DNA of 64,000 nt from Circinella minor (lineage: Eukaryota > Mucoromycota > Mucoromycetes > Mucorales > Lichtheimiaceae), in the NCBI GenBank assembly GCA_016758965.1, contig JAEPRB010000042.1, positions 156,324-220,323 on the forward strand, in the 5' to 3' direction. Of this stretch, positions 60,689 through 64,000 are shown piece by piece; within the stretch, counting starts at the first letter, position 1; each line of letters begins with the position of its first letter. Below the pieces are notes generated by a model that did not search any database, was not told the DNA's origin, and was given only the letters and a program-made list of their open reading frames with translations. The translations under genes were made by a program, and so were the position numbers.

Positions 60689-61795
60689 ATGACTTCTACA
60701 GCACAACATCCTTTAAGTAAAGATGAACCTCATATAGATTCATTTGAACTTGAAGAAGAAGAAGAAGAAGAAGCTCGTGATATTGTATCGGATGAATTAC
60801 CACCTTCATTATCCGTTCCTTCAGTGCGTGCCAGACGTGTTTCTGTAAGCGCTGAATCTATTCAACCTTCCAGTATTTCACACCAAGAATATATTGTTCA
60901 CCCAAAAACAGACGATCAAAAAAAACGAATTACGGAAGCGATTGCCAATAATTTTTTATTTAAAAACCTAGACGATGATCAAGCAGGTCATGTTGTCAAT
61001 GCTATGGCCGAAAAACCAGTTTCCAAGGGAACCGTTGTTATTGAACAAGGTGCTGAAGGTGATTTTTATTATATTGTGGAATCCGGTACATTTGATTGTT
61101 TTATTCAACAAGCAGGTGAAAAGAAGAAAGTCATGAGTTATGTCAATGGGGGTAGTTTTGGTGAATTAGCTTTAATGTATAATGCACCAAGAGCAGCTAC
61201 TATTATAGCTACCTCGGATGGTGTTCTTTGGGCTTTGGATCGTATTACTTTTCGATCTATTTTAATGGATTCCTCTGTACGTAAACGTCGTATGTATGAA
61301 CGGTTTTTATCTGAAGTTCCTATTTTACGATCTTTGGAAACCTATGAACGACACAAAATTGCCGATGCTTTAGAACCTATTCAATTTGATGATAAACAAG
61401 TGATTATGCGTGAAGGGGATGTCGGACAAAACTTTTATTTGATTGAAGATGGTGAAGCTATTTTTTATAAAACAGCTGAAGATGGAACTCAAACTGAAGT
61501 CAATCGTAGTAGCAAAGGTGAGAAAAAGGAATTTAATTTTTTTTTCTCTTCTTATTTAATAATAATAATAATTTTTTTTATTTTTTTTATTTTTTTTTTA
61601 GGTGATTATTTTGGTGAATTGGCACTTCTTCATGATAAACCACGTGCTGCAACTGTGGTTGCTAATGGTCGTTTGAAATGTGTTACTTTGGGTAAAAAAG
61701 CATTTACTCGATTATTAGGTCCTGTTATGGATATTTTAAAACGTAATTCTGAAAATTATCATGCTATACTTAGAGAAGCAACTAAAGATGATTAA
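60689..61795 (+). CDS. PKAR: cAMP-dependent protein kinase regulatory subunit
   Basis: Two exons (60689-61517, 61602-61795) give 340 residues. Residues 25-35 are a Glu run; then the pseudosubstrate site R-A-R-R-V-S-V-S; then two cyclic-nucleotide-binding domains with phosphate-binding cassettes GSFGELALMYNAPRAATI and DYFGELALLHDKPRAATVVA. The regulatory subunit holds PKA catalytic subunits inactive until cAMP binds, controlling growth, dimorphism and sporulation in Mucorales. RRVS has Ser at P0, so it is an RII-like phosphorylatable inhibitor site. The usual N-terminal dimerisation/docking helix pair is not evident: the protein begins MTSTAQHPLSKDEPHIDSFE and goes straight into the acidic stretch. 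The intron lies inside the second cyclic-nucleotide domain. Confidence 0.92.
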   Translation: MTSTAQHPLSKDEPHIDSFELEEEEEEEARDIVSDELPPSLSVPSVRARRVSVSAESIQPSSISHQEYIVHPKTDDQKKRITEAIANNFLFKNLDDDQAGHVVNAMAEKPVSKGTVVIEQGAEGDFYYIVESGTFDCFIQQAGEKKKVMSYVNGGSFGELALMYNAPRAATIIATSDGVLWALDRITFRSILMDSSVRKRRMYERFLSEVPILRSLETYERHKIADALEPIQFDDKQVIMREGDVGQNFYLIEDGEAIFYKTAEDGTQTEVNRSSKGEKKEFNFFFSSYLIIIIIFFIFFIFFLGDYFGELALLHDKPRAATVVANGRLKCVTLGKKAFTRLLGPVMDILKRNSENYHAILREATKDD

Positions 61796-61964
61796 AAAAT
61801 CTATTTAATTATTTATGTAAATGACAACTTTTTTTTTTTTTTTTTGGGGGGGGGGAGGAGGGAGGGAAAATGGAATTTTCAATTTTCTTAAAAGGAGAGG
61901 AGTAAATATATATTGTTTTGTGTTGTGTGGAAGAGCCGTTGTTTGGCTTCTTTTTCAAATTAAT

Positions 61965-63155
61965 ATGGATTTAGTACCAGATATATTCTTTGAAAAAGTA
62001 AATATAAAATAGATTCCATTTAAAATTCACTTGACATTTTTTTTTTTTTAATTTGACATTTTTCTTTTCTTTATATATAAGCAAGAAGGACAATTATGTG
62101 CACAACATGCTCTCAAGTAAAAAAAAAAAAGAGACACAACTCATTATTTACTATTATTTTAAATAAAGTTATCCATTGTTAACTTAATTACATATATATA
62201 TATATATATAAAGTGCATTGCTTCAAGATAGTTATTTTACGGCTGTTGATTTAGCAGAAATAGGTCAAAGATTAAATGATCAAGAAAATGAAATGTTAAC
62301 ACATCAAGGAATAACACAACAACAACAAGCAAGTAATTTTGATGATTCAGGTTACTTTTCAGTTCAGGTCAACATTTTTTATTTATGATAGAAATTATTA
62401 TAGATAATATTATGTAATTGAAAATATTGAATAATTTTTTTTTTTTTTTTTTACAGGTTATTCAAGAAGCATTATCTGTTTGGGGTTTACAATTAATACC
62501 ATGGAAATCAGAAGATGTAAAAGAAGCAAGAGAAAATCCACAGTAAGAACTATTATAGTTATATCTATTGAACGAATCATTAATTTTTTTTTAAATTGAC
62601 GTATAGAAATGAAGTAGCCTATATTTGTAATCTTGCTGAACACTGGTTTACACTTCGTAAATTTGTTGTTCCATGGCGTTGGTATAATTTAAATAGTACT
62701 CAGGCACAACCTACTTATTTAAGTGAAACTTATCTTGACATGCTTCTTCAACAAATTCAAAATGAACGTAAGTAGTTGAATAGGAACAAACAACAAAGTA
62801 TAATTTCTTTTTCTTTTTTTTTTTTTTTTTTTTTATGATTAAAATTATAAATTTATTAGAATATTCTGTTTTTGTTGTACGAGGAAAATTACCTGAATCT
62901 AGAGCAGATCGTCTTGCAGTGACTTTACCAGATCCAACAACAATTATTAATAATAATGAATCAGAAAAAGAAAAAATGAATCAACCCTTTTCAGGTCGTG
63001 GATATTCATTAACAACAACAGAAATACAAGAAAATAAGGAAGAAGATGAAGAAGATGAAGAAATTCAATTAGCGAAAGCAATTGAAGCAAGTCTTCAAGA
63101 ATCTATTGATCCTATAGAAGAAATGCGAAGAAAAAGACTTGCTAGATTTGGATAA
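61965..63155 (+). CDS. ATXN3: Ataxin-3-like Josephin deubiquitinase
   Basis: About six exons. Exon 1 (61965-61997) encodes MDLVPDIFFEK; exon 2 (62082-62116, 35 nt) encodes QEGQLCAQHAL with the catalytic Cys; exon 3 starts at 62214 with ALLQDSYFTAVDLAEIGQRL; exon 5 carries NEVAYICNLAEHWFTLRKF with the catalytic His followed by PWRWYNLNS (Asn of the triad); exon 6 starts at about 62860. After the Josephin domain, IQLAKAIEASLQES is a ubiquitin-interacting motif. Ataxin-3 trims ubiquitin chains in protein quality control with Cdc48/p97. A polyQ patch (TQQQQAS) is short and lies inside the Josephin domain rather than C-terminal. Exon borders for 3-6 were read from splice consensus and are approximate. 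Confidence 0.9.
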
Positions 63156-63518
63156 ATAATGATTTGATATACAATTATATATAAAATAAACTGTTTTGAT
63201 ACCATTATTTTTTTGATAATAACACTATTATTATTATAAATCAATTTAAAGAATATTTTTTTTTTAAGTTAGATTTTTTTATTATTATTATTAAATTAAG
63301 CTACTACTAGGGGCCAATTGGATTGTATAAAAAAATATATATTAAAACCCTAACAAGGCGGATCCAAACATCATATAATTCATAATGTTTTTTTTTTTTT
63401 TTTGGTACTAAATAATGGGGGGGAGGATGAACAAAATAATTAACTAGACCGAGAAAAAAAGGGTAATCCGCAATAAAAAGAAAAAGCTGGGTATCATATT
63501 ATATTTTTTTATGGCAGC
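63156..63518. other. Convergent 3' spacer
   Basis: 363 bp between the stops of ataxin-3 (plus) and the small secreted protein (minus). A/T and G runs. No gene. Confidence 0.5.
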
Positions 63519-63838
63519 TTATTGGTTTGCTTCTTGTTTGATGACAGCATTCTTGTCATGGCTACCGGCAATAGTGACACCATCATGAAGGGCACCTTGA
63601 GCATTCTATATATAATAATAAAAAAAATATACAATAATAATTAATACATGTGTCTCTTATCTAAATCGTTAAAATATAGATAACTTACGACAAGACTGCC
63701 AGAGCTGTCACTGATTTCACCTTGAGTACCACTGGCATATTGTTCTTGAGTCTTGGAATCTTCAGTGTAGACATCAGATCCCCAGGCATTGGCAACAGCG
63801 AAAACAGCGAAAAGAGCAATAATGTAAGAGGCCTTCAT
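63519..63838 (-). CDS. Small secreted protein, 78 residues
   Basis: Two exons (63838-63689 and 63605-63519) joined at GTC|GTAAGT...TATAG|AAT. The product has a textbook signal peptide (MKASYIIALFAVFAVANA) and a mature part of about 60 residues, acidic and Gly/Ser/Gln-rich: SDVYTEDSKTQEQYASGTQG, SDSSGSLVNAQGALHDG, IAGSHDKNAVIKQEANQ. No cysteines. An in-frame ATG 39 nt upstream (MAKKQQIKSKNKK) exists, but it would put a basic stretch before the signal peptide, so the second ATG is preferred. C-rich codon use (GCC, GTC, ATC) suggests strong expression. The family is unknown; it resembles small abundant mucoralean secreted or stress-type proteins only in general form. Confidence 0.7.
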
Positions 63839-63939
63839 TTTTTTGTTTTTTGATTTGATTTGTTGTTTTTTTGCCATATTTTGGATTGTTTTGGTTTCCC
63901 ATCTTCATTTAAAACATATCATTTACAAAGTATATTTAG

Positions 63940-64000
63940 TAAATATGATCATGTTCAAGGAGGTTATAGAATCAAATGGATGGATGATACGCGTGCATTA
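63940..64000 (+). CDS. Partial exon, possible R3H-associated protein
   Basis: After a TTTAG acceptor the plus strand reads K-Y-D-H-V-Q-G-G-Y-R-I-K-W-M-D-D-T-R-A-L to the window edge. The phrase GYRIKWMDDTRAL resembles the sequence G-(Y/F)-x-I-K-W-V-D-D-T-x-A-L-V found in R3H/coiled-coil RNA-binding proteins. Only 20 residues are visible, so the call is tentative. Confidence 0.35.

Noticed and set aside
61560..61600. Read-through of the PKAR intron as a Phe/Ile-rich insert in the second cyclic-nucleotide domain
   Set aside because: The insert is flanked by GTGAGA and TTTTAG and would disrupt the domain; splicing restores SKGDYFGELAL.
59454..63155. Erd2, site-2 protease, PKAR and ataxin-3 as a functional secretory-stress cluster
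   Set aside because: Adjacent plus-strand genes with separate promoters and unrelated roles; nothing in the sequence links them beyond gene density.

Overview
The window reads as nuclear DNA of an early-diverging fungus, most likely a mucoralean (Mucoromycota). It is AT-rich, with long A/T runs and microsatellites. Genes carry many short introns (GTAAGT/GTATGT donors, TTAG/ATAG/CAG acceptors). The proteins are ordinary fungal housekeeping types: vacuolar alpha-mannosidase, ATP synthase subunit d, a TOK-type two-pore K+ channel, a PKA regulatory subunit. Two DNA regions resemble a hypothetical-protein family that I recall from Mucorales genomes. No tRNA, rRNA, CRISPR array or bacterial-style operon was seen.

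Layout. 0-0.2 kb holds the 5' end of a polyQ gene. About 1.8-16.9 kb is a transposon-rich accessory block. It contains: a PD-(D/E)XK-like mucoralean family member killed by one nonsense codon (1815-3752); a frameshifted fragment (4077-4375); a complete six-exon transposase-like gene of 1457 codons (4614-9359) in which a DEDDy 3'-5' exonuclease sits between candidate DDE residues; a decayed KDZ-type transposase N-terminus (10059-11338); a relic of a C-terminal zinc knuckle like that of the intact transposase (about 13.8 kb); a PIF/Harbinger-like MITE with TTA target duplications (14829-14998); and a second, frameshifted PD-(D/E)XK-like copy (15.5-16.6 kb).

17.2-22.4 kb carries two tandem monocarboxylate-transporter-like MFS genes sharing intron positions. 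From 24.1 kb to the end is dense euchromatin: a small membrane protein, CDC26 (APC/C), ribulose-phosphate 3-epimerase, a kelch-repeat membrane protein, a peroxisomal AMP-forming CoA ligase (Pcs60-like), a GDSL/CE16 esterase, prefoldin subunit 1, ATP synthase subunit d, alpha-mannosidase Ams1, ribosomal protein S26, a TOK1-like K+ channel, a SigF-like NTF2-fold protein, site-2 protease, the K/HDEL receptor Erd2, a PKA regulatory subunit, ataxin-3, a small secreted protein, and the edge of an R3H-type gene.

The housekeeping genes are neighbours rather than a functional cluster. The most unusual structural themes are very small exons (7, 8, 13, 26 and 35 nt) that are needed to keep conserved motifs in frame, one GC-AG intron, two foldback elements next to or inside housekeeping genes, and the nested exonuclease/transposase protein. 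For ten genes I summed the inferred exon lengths, and every total was a multiple of three (transposase, RPE1, kelch, CE16, CoA ligase, prefoldin, ATP7, RPS26, TOK1, site-2 protease; also SigF-like and Erd2), which supports those gene models.
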